Shown: in pieces, positions 1 to 9,230 of the stretch
How positions within the stretch are numbered: the first letter of the stretch is position 1
How the letters are laid out: the number at the start of each line of letters is the position of its first letter
From: Larix sibirica
Lineage: Eukaryota > Streptophyta > Pinopsida > Pinales > Pinaceae
DNA: 18,921 nt
Assembly: GCA_004151065.3 (NCBI GenBank)
Contig: NWUY0300059307.1
Coordinates: 1 to 18,921, forward strand
Reading direction: 5' to 3'
The notes under the pieces: model-generated
What the model was told of the DNA's origin: nothing
Databases searched by the model: none
What the model saw: only the letters and a program-made list of their open reading frames with translations
Translations under genes and position numbers: made by a program

Positions 1-180
1 CATTCATAGCTTGAGATACATTGAAATCTTTGTTGCTCGCAAGAACAGTTGTTTGATTCATCAAGCTTGCATCCTTTGACATCTGTAGACTCAAATCCAA
101 TGAAATTGATTAACCTCTATATTTCTAGATGGTGTTATCGATTATACTATGGTGTTATAATGTTCCAGGTTTTTTTATAT
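1..180. other. AT-rich non-coding flank
   Basis: I see no coding signal, splice-supported exon or RNA gene here. A 63-codon frame crosses it on the + strand, but its composition (IYISRWCYRLYYGVIMF) is what random AT-rich DNA gives. The last part may belong to the first unit of the repeat that follows. Confidence 0.5.
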
Positions 181-800
181 TACTATATTAGAATTGCTAT
201 TCCCATCCATGATAGCAGAATCCAAGCCATCTTCTTCTAATTGTTATTATGTCTTTTGTGAATAATCCCACATGGACAACAATTATGAGGCAGAGATAGT
301 TTATGATGAATTTCCCATGTAAGTGCTTTGTCATTTTGTTAATATGTTTTCGACTGCAAATCGGTTGATGTTTTTGCATCGTCCTCTCTGGTATTAACAT
401 TGTTGGTTGTTTTCTTGCCATCTTACAGAGCTGATATGATATAATTGCTCTACATGGGAACCTACCGACCATAGCAAAATGCAAGCCCTTCTTTTAATTG
501 TTGTTGTGTCTGTTGTGAATAATCCCGTATGGATAACAATTGTCAGTCAGAACTAGCTGGTTTATGAGGGATTACCCACATCCTAGGATTTAACATCTGG
601 AAGTACACTTTAAAGTGCATGTTCACAGGTTGATGTGTTTTTCTGGATATTGCTTCTCTCAGGAACTAACATCGCTCGATGTTTTGTTGCCATATTACAT
701 AGCTGGTAGATTAGAATCCTTGCACATGGGAGTCTACCCACCATAGCAGAATGCAAGCCCTTTTTTAATTGTTATTGTTCTATTTGCAATACCGGTTGCT
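181..800. repeat. Three diverged tandem units, about 260-270 bp
   Basis: The phrase ATAGCA(G/A)AAT(C/G)CAAGCC recurs at about 212, 471 and 743, spacings of 259 and 272 bp. It is followed each time by TAATTGTT(A/G)TT. Units 1 and 2 also share TTGTGAATAATCCC, ATGGA(C/T)AACAATT and a GTTTATGA block. Units 2 and 3 share upstream sequence (GGTTGATGT, then GTTTT(C/G)TTGCCAT.TTACA.AGCTG, then ACATGGGA..CTACC). The units are clearly diverged, so this is an old tandem array or an internally repeated element. The outer ends are not defined. No reading frame is conserved between units, so I read it as non-coding. Function unknown. Confidence 0.7.
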
Positions 801-908
801 GTTCTAGTGGAACATCTTACAAGAGCTTTGTCTACATTTTGCAAGAGCTTTATTATATTTAAACATATGGCTGCTAGAGGTAGCGATCCAACAATGGTCA
901 TTGATTTG

Positions 909-976
909 CACAGAAAACAGAATTAGCATAGACTTTAGCAACCACAGAAAACAGAATTAGCATAGACTTTAGCAAC
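909..976. repeat. Perfect tandem duplication, 2 x 34 bp
   Basis: The 34-bp unit beginning CACAGAAAACAGAATTAG at 909 is repeated without mismatch at 943. The exact identity suggests a recent slippage or break-repair event in otherwise unremarkable DNA. Confidence 0.95.
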
Positions 977-1335
977 CATACTTCCTGACAAATCCCAATA
1001 CAATCTTGTTTATTGTATCCTCTGTATTTGCTACAAACTCTTTCCCAAACACTCGGAGCAAATTTGCCATATATTTCCTTTTTTCCAGCCCTCAAACAAT
1101 GATGCTGGTCTCCAATATCAAGCATTTCCTCATAGGCTCACTTCTCATTGTTTTCATTGGGCGACAAAATCCAGCCTTAACTTCAAGCTACTGACTCTGA
1201 ACATCAAGCTTATTGTCATACATTCAAGTCTCATTGTTTTTATTTCGTTGTTCACAGCTCATCGTTTGCTCTTCTTGGCCAACTTATATTAAAATATGGG
1301 TGTTACTTTGAAAAAATCAATTCTATTGGTCTATG

Positions 1336-1405
1336 TTTTAGCAAATGTAATTTGAAACTTTTGCTTTTCATTTTTTAGCAAATGTAATTTGAAACTTTTG
1401 CTTTT
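1336..1405. repeat. 33-bp direct repeat, period 37 bp
   Basis: A 33-base block beginning TTTTAGCAAATGTAATTTG occurs at 1336-1368 and again without mismatch at 1373-1405, separated by four bases. It is a short local duplication in AT-rich non-coding DNA with no coding meaning. Confidence 0.93.
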
Positions 1406-2810
1406 AGTTTTTTGCAGTAGTAAGAAAATATAAATATTTTTTTTCAATGTAGTTCATAGCCTCAAAGATAGAAAGCTAGCTACCTGCTAAGGCTTTTGAT
1501 AAGCATTGATTTATTTTTAAAAATTAAGCCTTTCATGTGGCACACAGCTGACATGTAAACCAAAATGTTTTACTGCATAAGTTTCGAGTTCTGCTCTTTG
1601 GTTCTTCGAGATGTTTAAGTTTACCAGCCTTTAGTTTTTGTCGCTAGAAATTACGACCTTCAAGTAGATTGAACTTCTGGCCCTATCTTCACAAACTCAA
1701 TTTCAACCATTGCTTCAAACATTTACATTATGTTTTTTCCTTCAATTTTAGTACATGGTAAACATTGTTTTGTGTTAGAAAACATTGCTCTATTCTTAAA
1801 AATAAAGATTCCAATTGCCCACAGTTCCAATGTGAAAGTGTTTACACATGGACTTGGTTTAAATCATGATCTTTCAAGTTCAGAAATTGTTTATTGACAT
1901 AGCCAAATGCTCACAATTGAAATCCGAAAGCATTTAAACAAGCACTTGCTTAAAGTCTTCCTTTAACTTATGCTTATAATAGTTTCTTTGCCTTGAAATT
2001 GAGAAACTATTCCTTGATGTTGGTGAGGACTCGGCATTTTGGTTGGGTTTAAATCTATAATTCAATTGACTTTTCTGAACTTTAACTTTACTATATTGTA
2101 TTTTGAAAACTTTGGTATAATGAACTGGAAACAACAAAACTCCAAATGAACAAATCTGAAAATTCAAATTGACCCTGTTGTTATCCAGGTGATGACATAA
2201 ATTTCTTCTTTATATGTATTTATTCTATTGCCTTTGTCACTGTTAAATTTGTAACCAAGATAGAGTACTGAGCAATATTTAATTTCTCATTGAATTTTAG
2301 ACACAATCTAGTACATGTTGTTCTGTTATATAGAAATCATTAAGTGGACTATAATGTAATAAGCTAAAATATTTCAGTATCAACTCTCTAAAAAATAATT
2401 AGAATATGTATCATTGCTCAATTACTTTCATGTCACATACCTTAAATTTTATACATATCAGTTTTATGCATTTGTAACCAAAACATGTCAAAACATTTAT
2501 AAAGGCTCGTGTTTTTTTGTTTTTGCTTGCTAGTTGTTATGGACATTGCCACCTAATAACTCTTGTTATATTATATTTTTTAATATTATTATAAAATGGA
2601 GTGTTATCCTCCTCATCTAAGTTCTATTCTCATAATAGAAAATTACACATACAAACTTTTTGCATGTTTTAAAATGGATTTATAAGTACTTTAAAAAAAT
2701 ATTTTAAATAAACATCAAAATAAATCTTGTAAAGATTTTCAGAAGGTCTAGGAATGAGTTCTCGGCTATTTGGATTGTTAAAAATATTGAACATATATAC
2801 AATTTTTGCT

Positions 2811-3000
2811 TTATATATTTTTTATATTTTTTTAAAGAGAAAAGATGTCTTAATAAAAATACACATTTATGAAGTGGTAAAACATAATGATGATGTCGTC
2901 ATTTAACATATTTTTTATATAATTATTTTTTAAAGAATAAAAAATATATTTTAATAAAAATATACATGTGTGAAGGTGGTAAAATTTGATGATGACATGG
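2811..3000. repeat. AT-rich tandem pair, period about 98-101 bp
   Basis: Two diverged units line up: TTTTTTTAAAGA at about 2827 with ATTTTTTAAAGA at about 2924, TTAATAAAAATA at 2850 with 2951, GAAG.TGGTAAAA at 2871 with 2972, and GATGATG at 2889 with 2988. Small indels make the period drift between 98 and 101. Origin unknown: it could be a minisatellite remnant or part of a MITE-like element, but I see no terminal inverted repeats. Confidence 0.65.
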
Positions 3001-3420
3001 TGAATATCACAACCAATACTCCCAACCACTCAATATAACGATAAAAGAAAAAAAGAAAAAAACGATCCCAACTACACTCCAGTCGCGGATACCCAACGCG
3101 ACCATGCCCTCTTCTTTAATTTCCAACGGATATTTCACTCTGGCCGCATGAAGGCTTGGAGAAGGGTGCAACCATCCACGTGTGGAGGTGTTCACGTGAA
3201 TAGAACCACCGCTTGTGAAGAAAAGAAGTGCCCATCCCAACCGCATGAAAAATCCATGTAGAACACCCAAAACACAAACCTTAATGTGCAAGTGATTTAT
3301 TGTTGCTTTTGAATTTAAAAAGCATAAAGGTCCGTGGAAGCAATAGAAAGTGAAGGTATGGATTATGGCCTCACTAATTGCATATAATATTTGTTTAGGG
3401 ATTAAAAGAAAGGCCATACT
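3001..3420. other. Less AT-rich island, no identified gene
   Basis: Between very AT-rich blocks this segment has clearly more G+C, several CG dinucleotides (around 3082-3100 and 3122-3150) and two CACGTG hexamers. A 136-codon frame lies on the minus strand (3007-3417). It begins with a hydrophobic stretch and ends in a run of Phe coded by a poly-purine run on the other strand, and I recognise no domain in it. The segment could be a promoter or 5' UTR remnant, or part of an unrecognised transposon. I do not call it a gene. Confidence 0.35.
3177..3198. promoter_or_regulatory. Pair of CACGTG (G-box) hexamers
   Basis: Perfect CACGTG hexamers lie at 3177-3182 and 3193-3198, 16 bp apart start to start. 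The second is inside the 10-bp palindrome TTCACGTGAA. G-boxes are known plant bZIP/bHLH binding sites. Two so close together in AT-rich DNA is suggestive, but no downstream gene in either direction supports a promoter, so any role is inference. Confidence 0.3.
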
Positions 3421-3850
3421 ATAAAATATGGTGTTAAAAAGGGCTTCATTAATACATTTATAAAGAGTTTACTAATTAAAAAACGTTTTATTAAATATGT
3501 GCTTAAAAGAGGTAATTTTTTGTTTTGTTTTGGTGGATTAAAGAACTTTGTGTATTTAAAGGAAAAAAGATGGTTGTTGTTTCAAGTGATTGGTTGTGTG
3601 ATTTTAGGTTATTTTGAAAGAAGAAAAAATAAAGTTCTTGGTATTGTTTAAAATAAGGATGAGTGTGATTATTAATGGAAAAAGGACACATCATGGCGAT
3701 GAGTAGTGTCATGTTAGTTGCATCAATAGATAAGAAGTTGGGAAGGAAACAAAAAACGATAATAAACGATATAAGGAGAAGAGCAAAGGACTCGCACAGG
3801 CTAAGAAAAGCAAAATCAATGGTGTTTTAGTAGAGGTAGCAGAGAACAAT
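3421..3850. other. AT-rich stretch before the Copia fragment
   Basis: No coding signal is recognisable. I looked here for a 5' copy of the 5385-5697 LTR and for a tRNA-Met-type primer binding site (TGGTATCAGAGC) and found neither. The Copia element therefore seems to have lost its 5' end. Confidence 0.5.
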
Positions 3851-4218
3851 GTGGGAAGCATTATGATCGTAGACCAGAGCAGCGGTCTTGATCTACCACC
3901 ACCTCCTATTTCCTCTAATAAGATATATGAATTTTGGTTCAACAAGATGAAAACTAGATTTCAAGCAAAATATTTATTGGATTTAGTAGAGAATGGATTT
4001 GTAGAACCCCCAAACCAAGTAGCCTATCAGAGTTTTCTCAAGCTCAAAAGAATGAGCTCATGGACAATAGGAAGAAGGATGCAATGGCATTGTCTCTCAT
4101 TCAACAAGGATTAGATGATGACATTTTACCCAGAATTGTAGCAACAACAACATCCAAAGAAGCATGGGATATTTTGGAGACAATATACAGTGAATGGAGT
4201 GACAACAATGAGCATTAA
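3851..4218 (+). pseudogene. Copia gag fragment (UBN2-like), frameshifted
   Basis: The gag of Copia elements forms the virus-like particle; this fragment is not expected to make one. The first frame (from 3851) reads through NKIYEFWFNKMKTRFQAKYL and DLVENGFVEPP, which matches the plant Copia gag pattern of a Tyr, then Trp-x3-Met-Lys, then a Leu-rich segment ending in Val-Glu-x-Gly-Phe. Just after the FVEPP motif the frame shifts. From 4024 the other frame carries NELMDNRKKDAMALSLIQQG, DDILPRIVATTTSKEAWDIL and ETIY, the usual UBN2 continuation with its conserved Lys-Lys-Asp-Ala and Ala-Trp-Asp-x-Leu. A TAA at 4216 ends it soon after the ETIY motif. The C-terminal half of gag and the CCHC knuckle are missing. 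No initiator context is supported. Confidence 0.8.
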
Positions 4219-5290
4219 GCTTAGTCAAAGAGTGTTGACAGTTAGATTGTTGGTGATGATGTGAAAGAACCTGCTGAAGCTGAAGAAGAAGAGGAAGATA
4301 AGGAATCTACAGTTGTCATGAACATTGTAGATAAGATTAAAGAAGTAAATGATGAATCCCTTATGTGTGAAGTAGACCATGAACATGAGGAAGGTGAATC
4401 CCACTTTATAGATACACATGTGGATGATGAAATTGAAGTTGAAGTTGAAGCTGAGTAGCAACTCACACTTTGTTTGCCGAAATTTGAGGAGATAATAGTT
4501 GATCAAGATGGTAATTTACCTGAAGTGGGAGCAACAACATCCCTAACCTATGAAGAAAATGAAGAAAGTTTGTCGATGGAGATAATTGATCAGTTTGGTC
4601 ATAAGACTGTAGATTAGGCACTGGATGAAAGATACAAAGTTGAATATGAACTTGCAGTAGTGTTGAATGTTGAAGAAGAGGTTGAACTTGAAAACAAGGT
4701 TCGATATGATGTGCAAGACTTCATCACTGAAAAGGGAGTGTTACAAATCAACAAAGAGATGAGGTTAATTGAATATTTCATTAAATCAAATAATTGATAG
4801 TGTATGTTGAGGTGTTGAAGACATGGTTGATGAAGCTCATGGTGAAAACCTTGAAGTGAGCAACAATATTGAAGTTGTAAAAATGGAGAAGTTTATTGTG
4901 ATGTGGATCTTTGAGGAGCTCAAGTATTGCCAACATTTAATGAGGTGGCTACAAGCCATTGGGAAGATTAATGAGAGTGAAGAAAATGACAAGAACAATT
5001 TTACATACTTGAAGATGAATGAGCACTCATAAGAAGTGCAAGAACAACTAAAAAATAGAAGAAATTAAGATGAATATATTGAAGGTTGTAGCCAGCTTGA
5101 AAAACCAAGAAAGTATTGAAAATGAAGAAAAATAAGCCCAAAGTGAAGTTGAAGTTGAGGAAGAAGATAAAAAGAGTTGCAAAATTCAAAGTTTGGAGTC
5201 AAAAAAAGTAAAAGAAAGCTTGTAGAAGAAGAATCGACGACAGTAGCCTGCACCAATGAAGAAGGTAAAATTAAAGTTTTTAGAGTTATT
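4219..5290 (+). pseudogene. Acidic then Lys-rich coding-like region after gag
   Basis: It is in the same frame as the second gag segment, so it probably once formed one polyprotein with it. Codons 4261-4455 are extremely acidic: I count 20 Glu and 7 Asp in 65 residues. After a TAG at 4456 the frame goes on acidic to about 4795 (for example VEEEVELENKVRYDVQDF), with further stops at about 4615 and 4795. Another frame is open at 4823-5029, and the 5040-5260 part is rich in Lys codons. I recognise no enzymatic domain. The region could be a captured host fragment, a low-complexity spacer typical of some non-autonomous elements, or an expanded GAAGTT-like repeat (clear at 4432-4452). Function unknown. 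Confidence 0.5.
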
Positions 5291-5375
5291 TTTTGAACCT
5301 GTTTAAGCCTAGATTAGACTAAGACCAATAGGCCATAATGAATTGTAAATGGTAAAATTGTTAGCGATTGTAACT

Positions 5376-5384
5376 AAGGGAGAG
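5376..5384 (+). other. Polypurine tract of the LTR element
   Basis: AAGGGAGAG lies directly against the TGTTGG start of the LTR, the place where plus-strand DNA synthesis is primed in LTR retrotransposons. Its position supports reading 5385-5697 as the 3' LTR and not as a solo LTR. Confidence 0.75.
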
Positions 5385-5697
5385 TGTTGGAAGATGGTAA
5401 TTACTCCCGCTTGTCAAGATTAACATTATCAATTGATCTACATAAATGTAGTTAGTTAAGTTAGTGGATGATGTGGTCAAGAAGTAGTTAGATCTAGACA
5501 TTGCATCTAGACGATTCTTGGTAGTTAGACAGTTGTTTCTAGAAAGATCTCTGTGTATTTATACTCATTTTATGAAGTAATGGAAAGTGTGGTGTCGTGT
5601 GTGTGTGAGCAATAACTCAACTATTCCAATATTGTGTGATTGTAGTAATAGTCAGAATTATTGTTTTAGTGTATTTTTCCTATGCTTATAACCAACA
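5385..5697 (+). mobile_element. 3' LTR of Copia-type element (313 bp)
   Basis: It starts TGTTGG and ends CCAACA, a perfect 6-bp terminal inverted repeat of the TG...CA type. A polypurine tract abuts the start. TATTTATA at 5556-5563 is a candidate TATA box, which would leave an R-U5 portion of about 110 bp. Size and ends are ordinary for plant Copia elements. A partner LTR is not present in the window, so neither insertion age nor the target-site duplication can be read. Confidence 0.8.
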
Positions 5698-6004
5698 CAT
5701 GAGAGTTAGTTCTTAGCTTAGCAATTATTGTGTGATTGGGAAAACAAGTGAGGTTTATTATGTTTATACTTTTTTCTAATTTGTGTATAATTTCAATTCT
5801 ATATTTTTATATTTGTTTAAAAACTCGTTAATAATTGTGTGTGTACAAAAATTTAAACACCCTTTATCTACTATTAGAGAAAATTTGGGCCTCATAAGAA
5901 AAAAAGGTTGTATTATTGAGTTGGAACTATACAAGTCAAACAAGAGTATATGTCATATTTTTATTTGATAATAGTTAACCACATATAAACCTTACATTTT
6001 CCAA
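5698..6004. other. AT-rich gap between LTR and SINE-like sequence
   Basis: About 300 bp of AT-rich DNA. A 61-codon frame on the + strand shows no recognisable domain. The phrase ATTGTGTGATTG at 5727-5738 resembles one inside the LTR (5631-5642) but does not extend. Confidence 0.5.
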
Positions 6005-6225
6005 TGGGGTCTAGCCTAAGTGGTTGAGAGGAATGTTATCCTCCCCGCCCATGATGAATTCCTGCATGTGACATGTTGCACTCTTAATGAGTATGTTTTT
6101 GTTTAGGCCTTGAACCTTGAAGAATTTGATTTATTTTGGGTACCATCCTTGAAATGAGGGGAAGTTCCTGGTGAGTTTCCCTGAGATATGTATTTTGTAA
6201 ATGTAGGGTGTGTGAGTGTGTGTGA
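6005..6225 (+). mobile_element. Possible tRNA-derived SINE
   Basis: TAGCCTAAGTGG at 6012-6023 matches the tRNA box A (TRGCNNARYNGG) at 11 of 12 positions. About 40 bp downstream GATGAATTCC at 6053-6062 is a weak match (7 of 10) to box B (GTTCGAATCC). The following 160 bp end in a GTGTGTGAGTGTGTGTG run and five A's, as many plant SINE bodies do. ACCTTA occurs on both sides (about 5990 and 6234) and may be a target-site duplication, but six bases prove little. A complete tRNA cannot be folded. The call rests mostly on box A. Confidence 0.4.
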
Positions 6226-6533
6226 AAAATCATACCTTAGGCTTCCAACATATGGTTTCCTCATAAAATTCCTTCATGATATGATTCTAGAGCACCCCAT
6301 TCCTACAATATCAATGACATAATTTTTAAGGGAAGTAGTATCAAGTTGATTTACTTGAAGCCAAATTCCTTAAAGTTAAAATCCCAATACTAGTGTTTTG
6401 AAAATCATTATTGAGTAGGATTTTGTTATAACCATGGTGGGGATGTTTGCAATCTTGAGGAGGCCTGGAAAATGTTGGAGGGGTTGACAAGTTGGTAATC
6501 AAGCAGATCTAGGTCATCTTCATTCTAATCATT
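6226..6533 (+). other. Possible LINE 5' UTR
   Basis: No frame is open, and the sequence leads into LINE ORF1. The less AT-rich part from about 6430 (CCATGGTGGGGATG onward) may be the LINE 5' UTR, since full-length plant LINEs have a short GC-richer leader. The true 5' end is not defined. Confidence 0.35.
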
Positions 6534-8450
6534 GTGGAAGATGAGGTTCAAGTGGTTGATTATTCAGAAAAGAGTGTCCTAGAGGACCAAAGCTTTTGCT
6601 CTCCACCAAGTGTCACCTCCTTGGTGGACCACTTGTCTAGGTCATTGGGAGGGTATGAGGTGACCTTGCCATCTACATCTCACCAAATCACTAGTGGGCC
6701 TTCAATTCCTATCATTGCATGCAGAGTGCAAATCGAGACTTTGGTAATCTCAAGGGATTGATTCAATCACATGATAGTGCATGGAATGTCCCTTTTCCTT
6801 CCATGTTGGATGGATTTTTTCAAGGCCTACTCCTTCCCTTGCTTTGAACTTTCCATTTGGTTCAAGAAGTGAGCCTCTCGTTGTCTCTAGGAACCTACCA
6901 AAGGATCCTTTTGTGGGTGATTTTGCTAAGGAATCGAAGGATAAATTTGTGATCTGGATGTGGGAGGAGTAGGGTTTATCGGTACAAAGGTAAACATATC
7001 ATGTTAGAAGGTGGTCACAGAGGTGGTATAACACTAGTCATAGGAGAAGACATTTATGTGGATCAAATATTAGACCTCTAGGGTAGAATCCTCATTAGTA
7101 AATTCATGGGGGGTCATGTTGGAATGGACCTTTTGGTGACTTGGATGGAAGAGCAGTGGCGCTCTAGCTTACGTTATACTCCATTTGCACGTATGTTGGC
7201 CCATGGTTGGCTTGGTTTCGTATTTAAATCAAAAGTAGATGCATCTTCCATCCTTCAAGAGATTTGGTTCTTTGATGGGACTTACTTATCCATAAAACCC
7301 TAACGTCCTATTTTTGATGCTAAAGAAGAGAATATGGTTGGTATGTCGGTTTTGGTGAAGCTGCTCATACTTCCCATGGAGTTCTTAATTGTACAATCTA
7401 TGAGAGCGATTGGAAATCAAATTGGGAGGACTATTGTGGTGTATGAAAACTTTATTTCCATAGGATACAATATTGTTGCAAGCATATTGGTTGATGTGGA
7501 TATCAGAAAGGGATTGTTTGAATCCATGGAGATCGTTTTTAAAGACGAAAGGTATACGTAGGTACTAGACTATCCCAATGATCATTTTCATTGTTCTTGG
7601 TGCCATCACTATGTTCATGTTCATAATGACTATTCAAATCCATTTATTAAGAATATTTGGATAAAGAAATTAGTGGAAAATACTCCAAGTGTTGAATCTT
7701 TGACTATAGGTGATCTGTTTCAAAAGGAGGGCATGGGGGATTTGCCTATAGAAATCCCTATTTTGGCTAATTCATCGATCAACGTTCTATCAAAAGGGTG
7801 AGATCTTTATCATTGGAGACTTATCAATCTCCTTGATAGCGGGATCTCAAACTATTCTTGGATAGACAAAGGAAGTTACAACTCTAGGTCAGATGATTCT
7901 GGAGAATTTTTCCTCCTCACAGCCCTGGAGGGGTCGAATTCAACATCATTGGCATCAAAAGGAATCTCGGGCAAGTTAATTACTTCTCTTATTGTTTCTA
8001 AATTTGAAGCAAATATAAGGAGGGGGATGGATGAAGCTATCTCTTGAACAAATCATACTTTGAAAACAAGTAGAGGTAGACCCCATTAAGGGACAATAGA
8101 AACCCATATCAACCTTATTTTAGGCGACCAATTTGTGAACTTGTTTGATGAATTTGAGTCTACCAAGTATAATAAATGTTTTTTGAATGAGGGTCAAGGT
8201 TTAAGTTCTTGTGATACTTAGAAAATGGGTGGGGGGAATTACCTCTTGCACTCAAAGAAGGGTTCCCTCTTTTATGAAGCATTTGTGGGGGTATGGCCGT
8301 TGATTCATTAAAAGAGGGTTCGTCTCCTTTTGTTTCTTGAAATTCTTTATTAAACTTTTCCAAGAATGAGTTGTGATGGATGTTAACCAGTTGAAACAAA
8401 AGCTTATTACAAGGGTCCTTAGAGTAGGACATACACTATCAAAGGGTTTC
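6534..8450 (+). pseudogene. LINE ORF1, DUF4283-like with broken zinc knuckle
   Basis: ORF1 proteins of plant LINEs bind the element RNA. The N-terminal frame (6534-6761) reads VEDEVQVVDYSEKS; codon one is GTG, so the ancestral ATG may be lost. The frame then shifts to 6781-6969 (PFGSRSEPLVVSRN). A third frame from about 7000 carries the DUF4283-like core, with TWMEEQWRSSLRYTPFARM and GWLGFVFKSKVDASSIL (7139-7258) and then VDIRKGLFESMEIV near 7500. Stops lie inside this core at 7301 and 7559. At 7592-7633 a CX2CX4HX4C knuckle is recognisable: both first Cys and the His remain, but the Gly before the His is Val and the last Cys is Tyr. The tail to 8450 has several further stops. It is non-functional. 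Confidence 0.75.
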
Positions 8451-8452
8451 CC

Positions 8453-9230
8453 ATGAAGATCATGTCTCTTAATATTAGAAGCCTTGAGGGACAAGCCAAA
8501 AAACTATCCCTTAAGAGATTAATTGATATTGATAAGTTGAAGATTATAATATTAAAACAGACTATGTGTAAGGGCGCCCCATTCGTCCAAGAACTTAGAA
8601 AAAAAACTTGGGGTTGGGTTTCCTAGAAATTGATTCTATTAGAATTTCAAGGTAGCTCATCACTAGTTGGAGCTCAAAGGTTTCTGTGATAAATTCATTC
8701 TCTCTTTATTCAGTTCTATGTACTAAAGCCTTCAGTAAGATTCTGGGTATATCATTGACTCTATTGAACATATATGTCCATATGAGATAAGGAGGCATGG
8801 TTTTGGTTTGGAATCCTTAAGGCTCATATCTTGAATACAAATAATTTAGTGATCATAGGAGATTTGAACTTAACCCTAAGTAGAAGGGAGGTGTGGGGAA
8901 CAAATTCTAGATATGACAGATTGGCTGAATTTTTCAAGGGTAAATTTGAAACTGTTGGTTGGGTGGATGTTGAACCCATTTAGTTGGGGCCAACCTGGGT
9001 TAGTAATAGAGCAGGAGTGGATGGTGTTGCAAAAATGTTAGATATATTTTTAGTTCAAGAATATCTCTTGCAAAGAATTGATATGTTTAGGTCTTGGATT
9101 GGATCTACTAGATGTTCTAGTCATTTTCCAATATATCTAGAGCTAGACTTCCCTGATCAAAGACTAGGATCTCCATTCAAGTTTAATCCTTCCTAGAGAG
9201 TTGAGGAGGAATTTCATTCCTTTGTCAAGG
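8453..9230 (+). pseudogene. LINE ORF2: AP-endonuclease domain, inactivated
   Basis: This domain nicks the target DNA to start target-primed reverse transcription. The ATG at 8453 begins MKIMSLNIRSLEGQAKK, the usual start of a plant LINE ORF2 with its conserved Asn. The metal-binding Glu of the LQE-T motif is Gln (CAG at 8558). The GD(F/L)N motif is kept at 8858-8869. The final Ser-Asp-His is Ser-Ser-His (9116-9124), so the catalytic Asp is lost as well. The 8620-8850 part is crossed by stops and frameshifts, while 8984-9193 is open (PTWVSNRAGVDGV, LDFPDQRLGSPFKFNPS). Domain order and length are normal. Inactivity is inferred from the two missing catalytic residues and the stops. Confidence 0.8.

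Larger units (their letters stand above)
801..2810. other. AT-rich non-coding stretch
   Basis: About 2 kb with no convincing coding frame on either strand. The longest open frames are 60-80 codons and show no domain. Apart from the two short duplications listed separately (909-976 and 1336-1405) I see no structured element. It could be intergenic DNA or part of a long intron; no clear exon borders it inside the window. Confidence 0.55.
3851..5697 (+). mobile_element. 5'-incomplete, gag-only Copia-type element
   Basis: In order: a UBN2-like gag fragment (3851 to about 4218), a strongly acidic and then basic coding-like region (4219 to about 5290), a polypurine tract and a 313-bp LTR bounded by TGTTGG and CCAACA. 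No protease (D-S/T-G), integrase (HHCC, DDE) or reverse transcriptase (YVDD) motif is visible between gag and LTR, a space of only about 1.1 kb, against roughly 4 kb in an autonomous Copia. No 5' LTR or primer binding site is seen. This suits a non-autonomous derivative of the TR-GAG or LARD kind, or an autonomous element with a large internal deletion. Stops and a frameshift show it is dead. Confidence 0.7.

Noticed and set aside
384-434. Possible intron acceptor (pyrimidine-rich run ending in CTTACAG)
   Set aside because: The following sequence holds no open coding exon, and the same block recurs diverged in the next repeat unit, so it is better explained by the repeat.
181-800. CRISPR-like array from the regularly spaced repeats
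   Set aside because: Units are about 260-270 bp, diverged along most of their length, with no short conserved repeat and unique spacer pattern; the context is a plant-type nuclear genome.
3007-3417. 136-codon open frame on the minus strand
   Set aside because: No recognisable domain, low-complexity Phe run from a poly-purine stretch, hydrophobic text typical of chance frames, and no promoter or terminator context. Mentioned only as part of the GC-richer island.
4225-4506. Two overlapping minus-strand frames of 74-93 codons
   Set aside because: They are antisense shadows of the Glu/Asp-rich stretch, as the Ser- and Phe-rich translations of GAA/GAT repeats show.
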